The notes under the pieces: generated by a model | The model's input: only the letters and a program-made list of their open reading frames with translations | The model's database searches: none | What the model was told of the DNA's origin: nothing | Translations under genes and position numbers: made by a program | Shown: positions 1 to 11,370 of the stretch, in pieces | How positions within the stretch are numbered: the first letter of the stretch is position 1 | Layout of the letters: every line of letters begins with the position of its first letter | Assembly (NCBI RefSeq): GCF_003590095.1 | Contig: NC_039501.1 | Span: 2,232,001-2,296,000, forward strand | Reading direction: 5' to 3' | DNA from: Trichoplusia ni | Taxonomy: Eukaryota > Arthropoda > Insecta > Lepidoptera > Noctuidae | Length of the DNA stretch: 64,000 bases

Positions 1-529
1 TTTTCGCTCTTTTTGAGTGAGAGGCCATTTATCACAAATTTACTTCCCGATACAAAAACTACACGAGTCGGCAAAGTTTCACCTCAAGCCAGAAGACCAA
101 AGAATCTGAGAAAGTTGAGAAACTAATGTTCCAGTACACGAGGAATACTTTTTCTTAAGGCTTCAGGGGGTCTACCATCTAGACTCACATTTAACAAGCC
201 TTTCCGGGGTAAAAAGATCAGCGTTTCATCCCGGAAAAGTCTTACTATATATTTGTATCATGCCAAGGGCAGTGCAGGCGTATTCCGGACTTTCACCAAC
301 TAAAATCACCCCGGGCCAATACAACTGCCGAAGCCAGAGCCACGGGCTGTTTCGCGCATGCTATGGCCGACGAGTACATGGCGCCTGACTGACTTCAACT
401 ATGGGTAGTAAAAAAAAAACAGGGTGTTGACATGCCACGATGCAGTTCTTTAGGTGAGTCGAAGTCATTTGTTTGTATAAATAATTTTTATTACGTTATT
501 GTTTAACGCGGGTCAGAGAAAAATCGGAC
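1..529. other. Unassigned sequence, window start
   Basis: No open frame of useful length and no second copy of any part was found in the window. The stretch around 300-410 is richer in G and C than its surroundings, but no domain, splice pattern or repeat terminus supports a gene call. Confidence 0.4.
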
Positions 530-625
530 GATCATAAGGATAGTCGGTTAGATGGAAAGACACAGGAGTCCTAGTTATATTGTTCCGTTTTATCCTTTTT
601 GATACGGAACCATCAATAGGAGGTC
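530..625 (-). repeat. rep-S fragment
   Basis: Read on the - strand this begins GGTTCCGTATC and continues through a run of pyrimidine-rich steps (ACTCCTGTGTC). It matches the commonest unclassified repeat in this window, whose other copies pair GGTTCCGTA with CTGTCTGTC and CTGTATCTCATGA. The ends are not defined here. Confidence 0.5.
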
Positions 626-1254
626 TTCTTTCTCTTAAAGTAGTACCGTATTTAAGTAAAGGTGACTGCGTAGAGCGACGCCTCTCTTTCTCGAGTCAAG
701 CCTTTCTTTAGAGGCGGATGGTAGGCCCCCAGTAATAGGACTTTTTCTTTGGAAGTCAGGTAACTTAACTAATAAACGACTTTAAGTATGTTTTAGTAAG
801 ATTTAAAGTAAAGGTCAAGTTTGGTGTTTATGTTTTTCAGATTATTTAACAGGACTTTCTTACTTAACATTTTCTCTTTTTTTTAGAAATGGTTAATAAA
901 GTACAATCCGAAATACGTTTTCCGTAATAGTTTTTACACCCTTGAAAAATCCTAAGGTTTGCTGGTTTCCTGACGATGTTATTTTCTTTTCTCTGGTTTC
1001 TCTTTAATTTCGATAAAATGCACAATTCCTACGTGTAATTGTCCTAGCTTTGAAGAGCGGAGTCTCCTAGCACAAGCATCTTCTTACTTTAGAGGAGAAC
1101 CTTCTGTAAGATATATTAGTAGAAGCTGTATTTTTTAAAATACACAATTTTTTTCTCCTCCACCGTTTAGCAAGTGATCAACACTTAGTAATTCGCACAT
1201 AAATTTGAAAGGATATTGTTGCCACTAGGCTATCACAGTTCTATTAATCACTTA
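626..1254. other. Unassigned AT-rich sequence
   Basis: No gene, tRNA head, terminal repeat or second in-window copy was seen. Confidence 0.4.
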
Positions 1255-1440
1255 ATAATTACTCCCATCACGGTCTTTCGGGTTGTCAGAAGCTAAAAAG
1301 TCTGAAAATCTTACTATGTGGTATAGTGTTCCCCGGGAACTGAGTTGAGGAGGTCAGATATTCAGAGGCTTCTGTAAAACACTGGTACTTAGCTGCATCA
1401 GGTTAAACTGGAAGCCAAACCCAACATAGTTTCAAAAAGG
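1255..1440 (+). repeat. 5S-SINE, body and 3' part only
   Basis: The + strand carries GAGGAGGTCAGATA, CACTGGTACTTAGCTG and GGAAGCC in the same order as the reverse complement of the complete copy at 26343-26686. This copy is therefore inserted in the opposite orientation. The 5S-like head is not recognisable on its left side, so it is 5'-truncated or badly decayed. Confidence 0.65.
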
Positions 1441-1933
1441 GCTAGGATACAGGAGTACCGATATTATCCGGACCATGTTCCTTGATGGTAAAAAAATATT
1501 ATATTATTATTTATAACAAAAACTAAAGAAAATAAAAATTAATACGTGTGAGAGCACGCGTAAACGGACTCATGTGGCTTCAAAACTTTATCAACTCGTT
1601 TATGATGCTATAAATGTAGGCAACAGGGGTGTGGAATAGTGTCGTAAACGATATTGGACGAAAATTACATCACTACTGCTAGTGATGTCACGTTATATCG
1701 ATGTCTCAATCGTAGCACTCCCTGATTATTGAGTTTGAGTAAAGAGAATTTTGCTTTTTTTATTTTGCCTTTTAAAAGTTTTGAGATCCATGTTTGACTG
1801 TTATAATTTTGGAAGGTCTACTAATTTAATAGGATGTCTGATAATTGATAATTTTGAAGTAATTTTAGTTAAATGGGCTCAGGGCAAAATATTGCATTTT
1901 TATTATTTAATTCTCAGAAAATGCTATTAAATT
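1441..1933. other. Unassigned AT-rich sequence
   Basis: Poly-A and TTATTA-rich tracts lie near 1490-1540. No repeat family or coding frame was recognised. Confidence 0.4.
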
Positions 1934-1976
1934 ACCAAGCCGGTCGCTTTACCAACTAAACTGCCTAGGTTACTGA
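1934..1976 (-). repeat. tRNA-like SINE head remnant
   Basis: On the - strand it reads CAGTTTAGTTGGTAAAGCG followed by ACCGG, a recognisable pol III A-box region. The same words occur at 16808-16832. No B box or tail remains, so this is a fragment. Confidence 0.5.
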
Positions 1977-2217
1977 AAAAATTGAATTTATTTTAGTACC
2001 ATCAGGCATCTTACGGTACGGTTAAGCCTTTATTTACTTCAGACACCAAATTATATGTTGGATTCCACTAAAATCCTGAGATAATTAAAGGCAAGTACTT
2101 AAATGATTATCAGTTCGTAACACAGCATCTACTATTATACCTTTTGAGAGACGGATTCATAATTATTTATTTAACAACGGTCAACTCACGCTTATTTATT
2201 GGTATAACCCGTAGCCA

Positions 2218-2330
2218 CTACCGCCGTTTTAACTCATGATTAAGGACTCAGGTTGGGTCCGAAACTATTCGGGCTACCCTGATAAATACCGTGATAACCT
2301 GATAAATATGCGTGAGTAATATAAGATAAA
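2218..2330 (+). repeat. D-repeat copy
   Basis: It contains the family signature ACTCATGATTAAGGACTC, GGGTCCGAAACTA and GCGTGAGTAA. The region between these blocks contains a short duplication of the GATAAATA unit. The family is described at 37636. Confidence 0.6.
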
Positions 2331-2466
2331 CTATAATGCTATTTGAAACGAATTAAATAATTTGAAGTTATTCTTGTATTCATTTTCGATTTTACATTCA
2401 AACAGCTATTACTGTTTTGAGAGACCTTGTGTTAGCTAACCTTAGCGTACCTTTTTATAAATAAAT

Positions 2467-2570
2467 GGCTGACAGGAGCTGGATGGCAACAGTTGAAGAT
2501 ATTTCGATGGCATGTAATATGGGAGGCCTATGTTCAGCAGTGGACAAATATGGGCTGATGATGAAAAAAT
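2467..2570 (+). repeat. LINE-A 3' end (GATGAT-tailed)
   Basis: GGAGGCCTATGTTCAGCAG, then a TGGGCTGATGATGA tail, is the terminal segment of an abundant lepidopteran LINE. One reading frame gives GGLCSAVDKYGLMM, the degenerate end of the reverse-transcriptase ORF running into the tail. The copy is 5'-truncated, as most LINE insertions are. Confidence 0.65.
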
Positions 2571-2835
2571 CATTATTAAATGAATAACGTGATCTTTTAT
2601 AAAATTGAGTATTAATTAACTTAACTCTATTTGTTTACCAATAAACTAATATAATCATACTGAACTTTTAATACGCTAGACAGCCTACTTTCTGCAAATT
2701 TATTTAAATTTTATAACAATTCGAAGTGCCCCTTTGGGTATTAAGTAAAGTAATTCGATAGAATGGGTTTGATGTTAAATAATAGTTTCAAGGTCACTCT
2801 GAAATCGTTTTTTACTGATCATCAAATAAAACCAC

Positions 2836-2917
2836 TCAAATGCGAGTCGCGCTAGAGAACGTATGGAGAGCCCGTTGCCCAGCAGTGGACAGCTATAGGC
2901 CGAGATGATGGTGAAGT
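2836..2917 (+). repeat. LINE-A 3' end, second copy
   Basis: GTTGCCCAGCAGTGGACAG and a GAGATGATGG tail repeat the preceding element in the same orientation about 350 bp away. It is more diverged than the first copy. Confidence 0.6.
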
Positions 2918-2999
2918 GCGAGGGACTCTGAAGAGTATGGTACTCTATAAATATGCTAAAGAAAAACGAATTTGCAACAGAAATACAGTCTTGCTGGAA

Positions 3000-3065
3000 G
3001 TATCACAGTTCATAAGATACAATCAGTTGACAGACGAACTTACAGATAGCGGAGCGTTAGTAATA
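3000..3065 (+). repeat. rep-S fragment
   Basis: TATCACAGTTCATAAGATAC followed by GACAGACGAACTTACAGA is the central block of rep-S in the orientation opposite to the copy at 530. Confidence 0.5.
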
Positions 3066-5259
3066 ATTTCCTTCCTTCGAGTACTAAACAATCAAAACGA
3101 ACAAGAAATTGATACCTGTATAAAGATAGGCCAGAGTATTAAATTTGGATTTCAGAAAAAAATTAAATCCTTCTTTGGCGGGTGGTTTCAAATACATTCA
3201 AATTATATGCATAAAGAAATCCGGATTACAACAGAGACATAAACATAACATCTAATTTATTGCCTAATTAATATTTCGTCTTAATTTGAATTTCAATTAA
3301 TCTAAAAAAATGGAATAAAACCAAAGAGGTTTCTTTGTTTAACCTGATCTCTGCAAAAAATTGAACCAATTATATTCCAATTTCAGTAAATTTGAATAAA
3401 GTTATACAGCTTAAAAATTGACTAACTGGACTCTCAAAGATCCTGCCTTTATCATTTTGTAAATCGGTATCTGTACATCATAAAGTACATATTAACTTAT
3501 TTTATTCTTTAAAGTATTAAGAACTACGCAAAAAATATTTAAAATAAAACTTAAACACACAAACGAAACCACAAGCAACAACAACCAACTCAAATGAAAT
3601 CCTACTGTCAGTTATAAACCAAACATATGCAACCTCAATTCAGGCGAGCTCTATGCTAACCTTATTTATAATCTGTGCTACGTTTTCCCGCGAAATTACA
3701 CGCTAGACAGTGCAGCATTTGCGTTTGAATGGCCCTATTCTCAATTTAAATTGGTTTTCGTTACAGCATGCACGGGGTTTGGGAAACATGGTGATTTGCT
3801 CTATATTATTATCTCTAAGGCTTAATAGGTTTTAGTAGCACTGTGTTTTCATAATTAGCGTGGATGGTAGTAAATTTGTTAATTGAACATTAGTATACTC
3901 CATTTGTTTCAAACTTTAAAAAGAAAACAATATTTTTTGTAACTGTATGTGTAAACGCTTGTGAATAAATATACGAATGTTTTGTTTCAAATTTCATTTA
4001 TTGATTTTTGTTATTGTTTGAAATCGATTTATTTTTAAACTGAGTTTTTAGATAAAAAGAGGAATTTTGTGGAAGTACCCAAGTACTGGGAAAATAGACA
4101 GATTGAATTTAATTGGGTTAATTATTTAATTGATAACGGTTTAGTGATGCGACTCAAAGAGTTCGATAGCTCATTATTAAGGATTCTTGTTGAGTAAAAA
4201 ACTAGTCGGGCGAAAGCTAAGTATAAAATTAATTATTAAGAATTACGAAAACTTATTTTAACAATACGATACAAATCTACTTTAAGTAGTCATTCATTTA
4301 ACAGAAGTTAGCAGTCATGTTTACTTATAAATAGATACCCCATCTGTTTGTAAGTGTACGGTATGCGTTTGAGCTTCAGTACTCAGGAGGTTATTACAGT
4401 AACTGTTATCCGATTTTGAAGACTCTTTGCTGCGATGCGATGAAGCCATTTTCTTTTTTCTATTAATTAAGAAGTCAAATTTACCTAATATAAACCTTAC
4501 CTAACCTAAACCTTTGATTGAAGTATAGTAACGTCAATTCATCACCAAGTTATTCGTCAAGAACGATAGAGTCGAAAAGGCTTGAGTGAAACTGATTTAT
4601 TTACCCTATAACGTTGTGAAAACACCGCAATACGTGTGAATGGGAAGCAATATAGCTGAAATAACAAGACAGGCACAGCTAAGCCTTAATTAAACAAAAC
4701 ACAGCTGGATTTTGAATGATCTGATTCGCTCATTCCATGTATAACAGGGCTGAATAATCGAACATTTATTAATTTGTTAGGGCAAACAATAATAATGTTG
4801 CACCTACAAATAATTTATACCATTGTTTAAACAAAAAAATTACAGAAAAGACTTGATCCAAAACTGAATAATATCTATATGGATTAAAATGAAGCTTTTT
4901 GACGTAGATATCACGATAAAAAATAGAAAAAAATAAAAAATACAAAAATACAGATGAACCAAGAACTTCCTTTTAACAATGTAGGTACTTGTTTTAGTTA
5001 AACATTATGTTTTTTTACAAATGCGTGAACTGCAATTGAAGGTCCTGCAAAGTGAACTGAATATTCACCGCATTTATTAGAATTTACGTATCAATTTTTG
5101 TTTAACGTGACAAGTTCTAATGACACCAAAATATTTTTCCTCAATAACATACATACTATGCCTACTGCTATTTATCACGTCAAAGTCAAATTTAGGACTA
5201 AAAAGGAAACTGGTTGACGTAGCACCTCATTTTGAATCCCTCAAGGCATTCTATCCCAC
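3066..5259. other. Mostly unique AT-rich sequence
   Basis: No convincing coding frame was found. A weak D-repeat relative (GCTCATTATTAAGGATTC, then AACTAGTCGGGC) lies at about 4150-4235. Otherwise this is the longest stretch near the putative promoter without a recognised element. Confidence 0.45.
3683..3695. promoter_or_regulatory. E2F-like dyad
   Basis: TTTTCCCGCGAAA fits the E2F consensus TTTSSCGC on one strand and nearly fits it on the other. The surrounding 40 bp is less AT-rich than the neighbourhood. Function is conjecture; a single short motif can arise by chance. Confidence 0.2.
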
Positions 5260-5600
5260 GAATTTTCTCGCGTGCGCGGAAAATTTTCACATCTATAGTC
5301 GCGTCATAAATAGATTGCTGAACAAACATACCGAAAACAAAAAAGCGAGGTTATGTTGGACATCAATTTTGTCCCAATGTGCAATGACATTTTTCCCGAG
5401 ATCTCAGGGGGGCAAGGGCGGGGCGCGGGGGGAGGAAATCAACAGTTTCAGTAGGCTCGCCTTCAGCTTCGCCAGTCGTGCCCCGATCGTCGCGCCGGAC
5501 GGTTGTGTGTCTTTATCATTTCATCGCGAATTACGACTCAACATATTATGTAAAAAATCTCGTGATATTATGAATCTGCAGTGTTTTGTAAAATTCCTCA
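5260..5600 (+). promoter_or_regulatory. CpG-rich candidate promoter
   Basis: This is one of only two strongly CpG-rich blocks in the window, the other lying inside a transposon at 40299-42045. It contains an imperfect dyad at 5266-5289 (ATTTTC and CGCG mirrored by CGCG and GAAAAT), GC-rich runs at 5405-5435, and arthropod initiator-like TCAGT at 5448-5452 and 5598-5602. It lies immediately before a good splice donor on the same strand. No TATA box was assigned. Promoter identity is inferred from composition and context only. Confidence 0.4.
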
Positions 5601-5810
5601 GTGTTTCTTAATAATTGTTCGTTAATTTTAAATTTTTTTGCAGTAATAATTGTTTGTTTCCCGGATAACTTTTTTCCTGAACGTTTGATGGTTAATCGTG
5701 TGTGTTGCCATTTATATTGTTTTTAACGTTCTGTTTTTGAAATTTATTGGTTTTTACTCTGTATTTGTGGTTTTCGAGTGGTCCCTGCTTTGTTTGGATT
5801 CGAAAAGAAG
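5450..5810 (+). other. Candidate non-coding first exon
   Basis: If transcription starts near the TCAGT at 5448 or 5598, the transcript would run to 5810. There AAG is followed by GTAAGT at 5811-5816, a perfect match to the 5' splice consensus. The interval has stops in all frames near the donor, so it would be 5' untranslated. Downstream DNA up to 64000 shows only repeats and unique AT-rich sequence, consistent with a long first intron. No exon 2 was identified, so the call is tentative. Confidence 0.35.
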
Positions 5811-5816
5811 GTAAGT

Positions 5817-6861
5817 TATGGAACATGAAAAATAAAGGTCATTTTCAGTACCATTAAGTCCGTAAAATGAAATTTATAGCTTACAATTCGTTTGTGTGTT
5901 CAAATTAATGATATTTTTAACTTTATGAATTAATTTTTTTCAAAATGATTTTAAAACTAATTAATTTCACAAAGTATTCTCATTTACTATATACTTTGGA
6001 CAAGACAACGCAATTTAAAGTACCGTATATCAAATGCATAGTGAATAGCCAACGAAAGCTAATATTTACCGGCAATCCATCACGCCTGTCTTACTCCCTA
6101 AATGAAAGCTTAGAGATTTACACAACATCAGATACTAGAATATATTTAGGTAACAAAAGCTTGTGTAAGATAAATACATTTAAAAAAATATTAAAAAAGC
6201 TAGCAACACATTTAGAAACTCTTAGATACCCTGTATTTTTTATTTTTAAAGGAATCAAACTAACTGGCCATTTATTACTAATTATAAGTATGATTTTAAA
6301 TTAAATGTATTGAAAAGAATATGTCGAAAACTAAAAGTGCAACATACATATGTCTAAAATTAATAAACAATTTAATAACAAAATATATAATTTTTAAAAA
6401 CATGAGAATGTTGATAGATGACAGATATTCCAAAAAAGCTTCTAATAAATCATGTAACATTCAATAACCATAATATAAACAACATTTTAATTATAGACAC
6501 AGACATGCTTAATAAACCAAATCCCTCGATCTATCCGTTCCAAAAACAGTATCGAATATCAATTATGAAGACTTCCAAATTTTGAGATCACCTCCCTTCT
6601 GGTGACAAACAACGGTTCCCAAGAATTAGGTCAACGCTTTATGGTAATAAGTCTGGCTCATATTTCCTAGATTTCTCTTAGATTTTCTCGCCAAAGATCA
6701 ATATTTATGAAGAGATCTTTGTTCATATTTGAGCTTATATGATGTGGGAAATTGATTTTGTTTTGTTGAAGAATACTTATGTGTATTGGCCACGTGAATG
6801 CTTCAATATCAAGATATTTGGACTAAAAATAGTTTTTACATACAATCTTAGGGACTTTTGT
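5817..6861. other. Unique AT-rich sequence after donor
   Basis: No repeat family was recognised. A 119-codon open frame at 5945-6304 is lysine- and isoleucine-rich with no domain, as expected for AT-rich DNA. Confidence 0.4.
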
Positions 6862-7048
6862 GTGAAAATCTCGTTTCACAATGTTAGTTATTAAAAATCT
6901 GTATATTTTCATGAAATATTCTATCTAAAATATTTATAATATCTGAAAATCGGCTGCTATCTAGCCGTAGTGAGTAATATCTTTCCTACATCAGAAATTC
7001 GCTAGAAATAATTTGTATGGCAAAACGACGTTTCCGGGGTCAGCTATA
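6862..7048 (+). mobile_element. HelB, decayed copy
   Basis: The left side keeps AAAATCTCGTTTCACAATG and GTTAGTTA, matching the HelB 5' region. The right side keeps GGCAAAACGACGTTTCCGG and GGTCAGCTA, the HelB 3' terminus with the final bases lost. The interior is not alignable by eye. Confidence 0.5.
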
Positions 7049-7633
7049 ATAAACAATGCAAGTATTAAGCTAAAAAGTATTCGTTGGGAATAATCACCAC
7101 TTACAGACTCACGCTTTATGTGCGATTGATGTGATAAGAAATGATGTGTTGAGCCATGGGGCTTGCAAACCATCAAAGACGCAAAAGAAATAAAAGAATC
7201 AAACGTCAACCTGTCACGTTCATTCTCTTCCGACGTAGTGACCTCTACCACTCGGCCCTCGGTGCAGGCAAAAAGATATACTAATGAAATGCTCTTCCAC
7301 AAATTTGTTATTACATGAAGAGGCGATACTTGGTCCTTTAAAACTACCTTACCAATAGGCTATTTACCTCGAAACCTATCCCACATCATAATATATGATA
7401 GACCAGCTCAATAGTTACTCTGAGCCCCCGTTGACCCAGAAATCGGAAACTCAGCAAACTTTTAGCGTAAGATCGGCAGAAACTTGGCGATGTATAACTT
7501 TACTGGCGTTTTAGCCGACGGCTGTCGACACTATTATTATTTTGTCGATACATCTAGAATATCTGATTTGCTGACCGTGTATGTGTAAAAAGGAAATTAA
7601 TAAATTTAAAAAGTCTAGAAACCAGCGTTCTTT
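7049..7633. other. Unassigned sequence
   Basis: Two overlapping open frames (about 103 and 61 codons, - strand) show no recognisable domain, and no repeat was identified. Confidence 0.35.
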
Positions 7634-7772
7634 TATGTATACAAATTTTATCAAAATCAGTCCAGCCTTTTTAATACTTGCTAATTGCGTTGTCATCGGG
7701 TTTGAGGCTACTCAGATTTTAGCCTGCTGGCTTATCGGGAAGTGCCCCAAAATTGAGTTGCAAAAATCTAAC
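7634..7772 (+). repeat. rep-R copy 1
   Basis: It shares ATTGCGTTGTCATCGGGTTT, then GCTTATCGGGAAGTGCC and GAGTTGCAAAAATC, with 31670-31815. Both contain the phrase CAAAATC(A/G)GTCC that is common in short Helitron or SINE-like repeats. Neither boundary is clear, so the class is unknown. Confidence 0.55.
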
Positions 7773-7830
7773 CGAAACGAAAAACAAAGAAACAAGAGAA
7801 GTGAGTTTATAAAAATGTGGAAATAATACC

Positions 7831-8012
7831 AGCCTATTTACGTCTGAATGTTGGGCACAGGCCTCTTCCCGTATAGGGAAGGGTTAAACATTGATGACCA
7901 CGCTAGCTCACTGCGGGCGATTTCAGATTCCAATATTTGGAAACCAGGTTTCCTCACGATGTTTTCCTTCACCGTTTGTCAGTGGTGTCTTAGAATAATC
8001 ATACTATTTGCA
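7831..8012 (+). repeat. rep-J copy
   Basis: GGGCACAGGCCTCTTCCCGT, ATTGATGACCACGCT, and a TTTCCTCACGATGTTTTCC block near the right end form a repeat also seen at 8318, 14030 and 49432. It is probably the end of a LINE, but the tail is not resolved here. Confidence 0.55.
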
Positions 8013-8317
8013 TTGCCAAGTAAAAAATCACAATAAACCCTCATGCAACACGTAAAGGAATTTTGTTTTCAATAATTATTAGTAGTAGGTTTCTACAAAA
8101 TATGATGCTTTAATGTAATGGGTTTGCGATAGAAAAACATGATCCGTCTGTTACGTTTTGTCGGCTAAACAGCTTCACCGATTTCTATTGACTAATAACT
8201 TGGAACTTGGAACGTCGTAGTCAGATGCTATTTTTTTCTTTATGCTTTCTCATTCTGGGTTCAAGAGTTACAGAGTAACAAAAAAAAATAAGAAAACCTT
8301 AAATTACGAGCCTAAAA

Positions 8318-8462
8318 ACGTCCCACAGACCTCTTTGTATACAGAGAAGGATTAAATATAGATGAGCCCACATGTTCACTGCAGGTTTACGATTTCAGAT
8401 TCCGAAATTTAGATATTTTTTTAAGAGTTTTCGCTCACCTTTTCCCAGTGGTGTCTTAGAAA
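8318..8462 (+). repeat. rep-J, second diverged copy
   Basis: CCACAGACCTCTTTGTATAC, CACTGCAGG and CCAGTGGTGTCTTAGAA follow the same order as the copy about 490 bp upstream. It is clearly older. Confidence 0.5.
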
Positions 8463-8734
8463 AATTAAGAAAGTACTCGAAAGTACCTTAATGTTATTTA
8501 ATCGAATCACTCTTGTTGAGATCTAAATGAGTGGTACTTGACAGTAATGGTCTTTTGCAGGCTTTACTTCGAAATCTTATTACGAAGATTAAAATAGATT
8601 TGCCAGATTGTTTTAATAATAGTTCTTAAATGGATAGAAGCATTTTCTGAAACGTTTTGGATTTAACCTTTCATTTTTGCATTTGAGGTTTTTTTTATTA
8701 TTATTTGATTTGATTGCGAAATATAATTTTGAAG

Positions 8735-8845
8735 AAATGGTCACCCGTCAGTTAAATTATTCACGTTTCATAAGATACAACCTAAGGACAGACGGGTGAA
8801 CAAACGGAGTGGAATGGAGTCTTAACAATTCCATTTTTACTCTAG
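8735..8845 (+). repeat. rep-S fragment
   Basis: It holds TTCATAAGATACAACCTAAGG and GACAGACGGGTGAAC, then a degenerate right end. It abuts MITE-M on its right. Confidence 0.45.
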
Positions 8846-8866
8846 GTAAAAATCTTTGTAAAACTA

Positions 8867-9253
8867 TACACGGTGACTTTTTAGTCGTCTTACAAAAGCA
8901 GCCCAGTTCATGAATCCAATGACTAGATCACGTTCATGATAAAAAAATAGGTATTTATGAGATTTGAATAAATTTAAAATGGATTTGTTTTTCAATATTA
9001 TGATGCAATTCGTAGTTTTTTAGAAACACAGCTCTGTTGCGAGCGCGGTCCGAGCCTTGTAACAATGGTGAGGGGCGCGGGCGGCGGCGTTTTTATCATT
9101 TTTAAGAGTATATTTCACATTTCTCTTGTTTAATTTTTCTTCGAACTTATTATCTTAGTTGATGGTAAAAAAAAAAAATCACGCCTAGGGGTATTTTACG
9201 TCGGATACATGAACTGGGCTACTTTTGTAAGACGACTAAAAAATCACCGTGTA
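8867..9253 (+). mobile_element. MITE-M copy 1 (387 bp)
   Basis: Terminal inverted repeats of about 46 bp (8867-8912 and 9208-9253) begin TACACGGTGA and end CAGTTCATG. They are flanked by TA at 8865-8866 and 9254-9255, consistent with a TA target duplication. The interior is AT-rich except for a GC-rich core at about 9070-9095 (GGGGCGCGGGCGGCGGCG). There is no transposase frame. A same-length, closely similar copy lies inverted at 61517-61903, so the family moved fairly recently. A Tc1/mariner-type TA duplication is likely, but superfamily is not proven. Confidence 0.85.
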
Positions 9254-9552
9254 TATTATGTTAATTACATTTTATTCACAATTTTAATTTTTCAACAACT
9301 TAAAAGCTTCATATTAAATTTAGTATGACACGAATAAATCGACTTCTGAAGAATCTAATCATATTTCAAATACAAGGAAAAGTAAACAATCTAAGAATGA
9401 AAGTATAAAAAAGCTCCAACAGATTAAATTGTATCGTGTTGTTTGTCTCACCTTCCCTCGGGGTTTGGGGAATATAGTTTTGTGATGCAATCACGACCAC
9501 GAGTGATTGGGTGGATTTTTAGTGGATTGCAAAAAAAATATTTAGCATTTTA
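9254..9552. other. Unassigned sequence
   Basis: No family was recognised. Confidence 0.35.
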
Positions 9553-9650
9553 TGTGTTCCGTACCCAAAAGGCGAAAATGGAAACATATTGCTAAGGATC
9601 TGTCGTTTGTAAATCTGTCCGTCTTTTCACCTGTCCATCTGGCTAAAGCT
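9553..9650 (-). repeat. rep-S fragment
   Basis: GTTCCGTACCCAAAAGGCG followed by CTGTCCGTC and CTGTCCATCTGGCT matches the left end of rep-S read in the orientation of the copy at 530. Confidence 0.5.
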
Positions 9651-11009
9651 TTTGAAGTAAAAATTATTTTGGCGCGACTGTGACCTCCAATGCAATGGAG
9701 GACCATTACAGCAATATGGTATCAACTTTTTTGTCAATAAATACTTTAGTTAACAATAGGAAAACATACTTCCCATCTCGTACAATACATAAAGTAGTTT
9801 TACTTCCATCACGTGTGATGGTTACACGTATACTTTTTTATGTTGATTTGGTCTCAGCAGTTAGCCTGAGCGCAGGCTTTAACTGTTTCACCGGACTCTT
9901 TGTTAAGACTATACAAGCCACCAGGTTCTATCACTAGACCGTGCTACCTAGGCAGTTGTTGTCTTCACAGAGGATCCCTTTAAAACATATAATAAAAATC
10001 CAGATATAAGCAGTAATTAGTACGGTCATAAATGTGATAAACAACCAATTTGTTTTCCGTCGAAAACTCTAATCGAATCTTTCGTGGCTGGTTTTTAATT
10101 TACCTACTTTGGGTGTGATTTTAATTTATTTAATTTCATTTTAGGTATCTCTTGTAATGCAATAGCAAAACAATTTTAATATCCTATCATATATGGCGAA
10201 AACTGGACGAGAAATCCTAACCTATACATTTAATTTCCCCTCGAAGATCAACGACTTATAAATAATATTCTATTCGTTAAGTACTATACAAAACAGCATA
10301 TTCCCCTGAGTAAGAAAGAGCTGCTTTATAAAAAAAATGAGGAAAGGTATATGAATTCAATAAACATTCAGTGAAAAGTAATTTTGATATTTCCACAAAA
10401 TATTTCTCTTTTCCAAATATTTTTGGCCCCAATGGGCCTTCTCATGCCCTAAGTTGGCAAGCGAAGACGTGCGCATAAGGGAGCAAGGAAAATGAGTTTA
10501 CTTTTGTTTTTAACCCCTATTGTCCCATATTTATACTTGATGTGACAATTTTTGGAAAGTTTTTTTGTGAGTTTCGAGAATTATCCCGGTTTTGGAAATG
10601 TAAGTATGTTACTCAATTTCTTCTATTAACATATACAATGTTTGAATTGGTGGTTTATAAATGTGTGATGCTATGTGAATGCAAGGAATATAGACATATA
10701 ATACTTATAAGAGTGTATAACTATACATATGCAGCAATGGTTTAAATTTTAAACAGCGCCTTTTTCCGTGCCCAATTTTTGGAAAGGGGTCAATTCTCAT
10801 AAATCAATATTGGGCTTCCATATCAATTTCCACCAGTTATAGCCATTTTTTTCTGGGATGCACTGTTGAGAATTAGATTTTTTTTTTTACTTTTTTATTT
10901 ACACAATAGATATACATGCTGTATGTTATGACAGGGGAGTTTTTGCAACACGTGTTTTTGTTCCATGAATGTGGAACTTCTTTTTTCAGTTTTAGCTACC
11001 ATTTTAGTT
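9651..11009. other. Unassigned sequence
   Basis: The short frames at 9680-9937 and 10542-10745 show no domain. Segments at 10425-10540 and 10765-10860 (TTTGGCCCCAATGGGCC; TGCCCAATTTTTGGAAAGG) look like pieces of an unidentified element but have no second copy here. Confidence 0.35.
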
Positions 11010-11370
11010 CATCGTCCAAGCCTTTTCCCAAATATGTTGGGGTTGGCTTCCAGTCTAACCGGTTTCAGCTAAGTAAGAGTATTTTACAAGGAGCGACTGC
11101 CTATCTGACCTCCTCAACCCAGTTACCTGGGCAATACGATACCCCTTGGTTAGACTGGTTGTTAGACTTTCAAGCTTCTGACTACCTGTAACGACTGTCA
11201 AAGGTGTAGGAATAACAGCCGGGACCCACAATTTAACGTGTCTTCCGAAACACGGAGGAACTCGATATGACAAAAATGGTCACCCATCTACGGACCAACC
11301 ATGTCAAGCTTAGCTTAACCTATCATCGATTCTCTTATGCGGTTATAGCTTAGCCACGAGCTCCTCAGCT
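11010..11370 (-). repeat. 5S-SINE, near full length
   Basis: Read on the - strand it starts GAGCTCGTGGCTAAGC, passes through TCGATGATAGGTTAAGC and GGTTGGTCCGTAGATGGG (resembling the internal promoter region of 5S rRNA), and ends in AAAGGCTTGGACGATGA. It carries small differences from the 26343 copy, including a short insert near 11205. The open frames across it are by-products of the repeat. Confidence 0.8.

Noticed and set aside
5120..5611. 163-codon open frame with a hydrophobic N-terminus
   Set aside because: It is the longest frame in the window, but composition changes abruptly at the CpG-rich block, no domain is visible, and the CpG-rich part is better explained as promoter or untranslated exon.
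5945..6304. 119-codon open frame
   Set aside because: AT-driven composition (Lys, Ile, Leu, Asn), with no motif and no supporting splice or start context.
11055..11273. 72-codon frame, - strand
   Set aside because: It overlaps a 5S-SINE copy completely.
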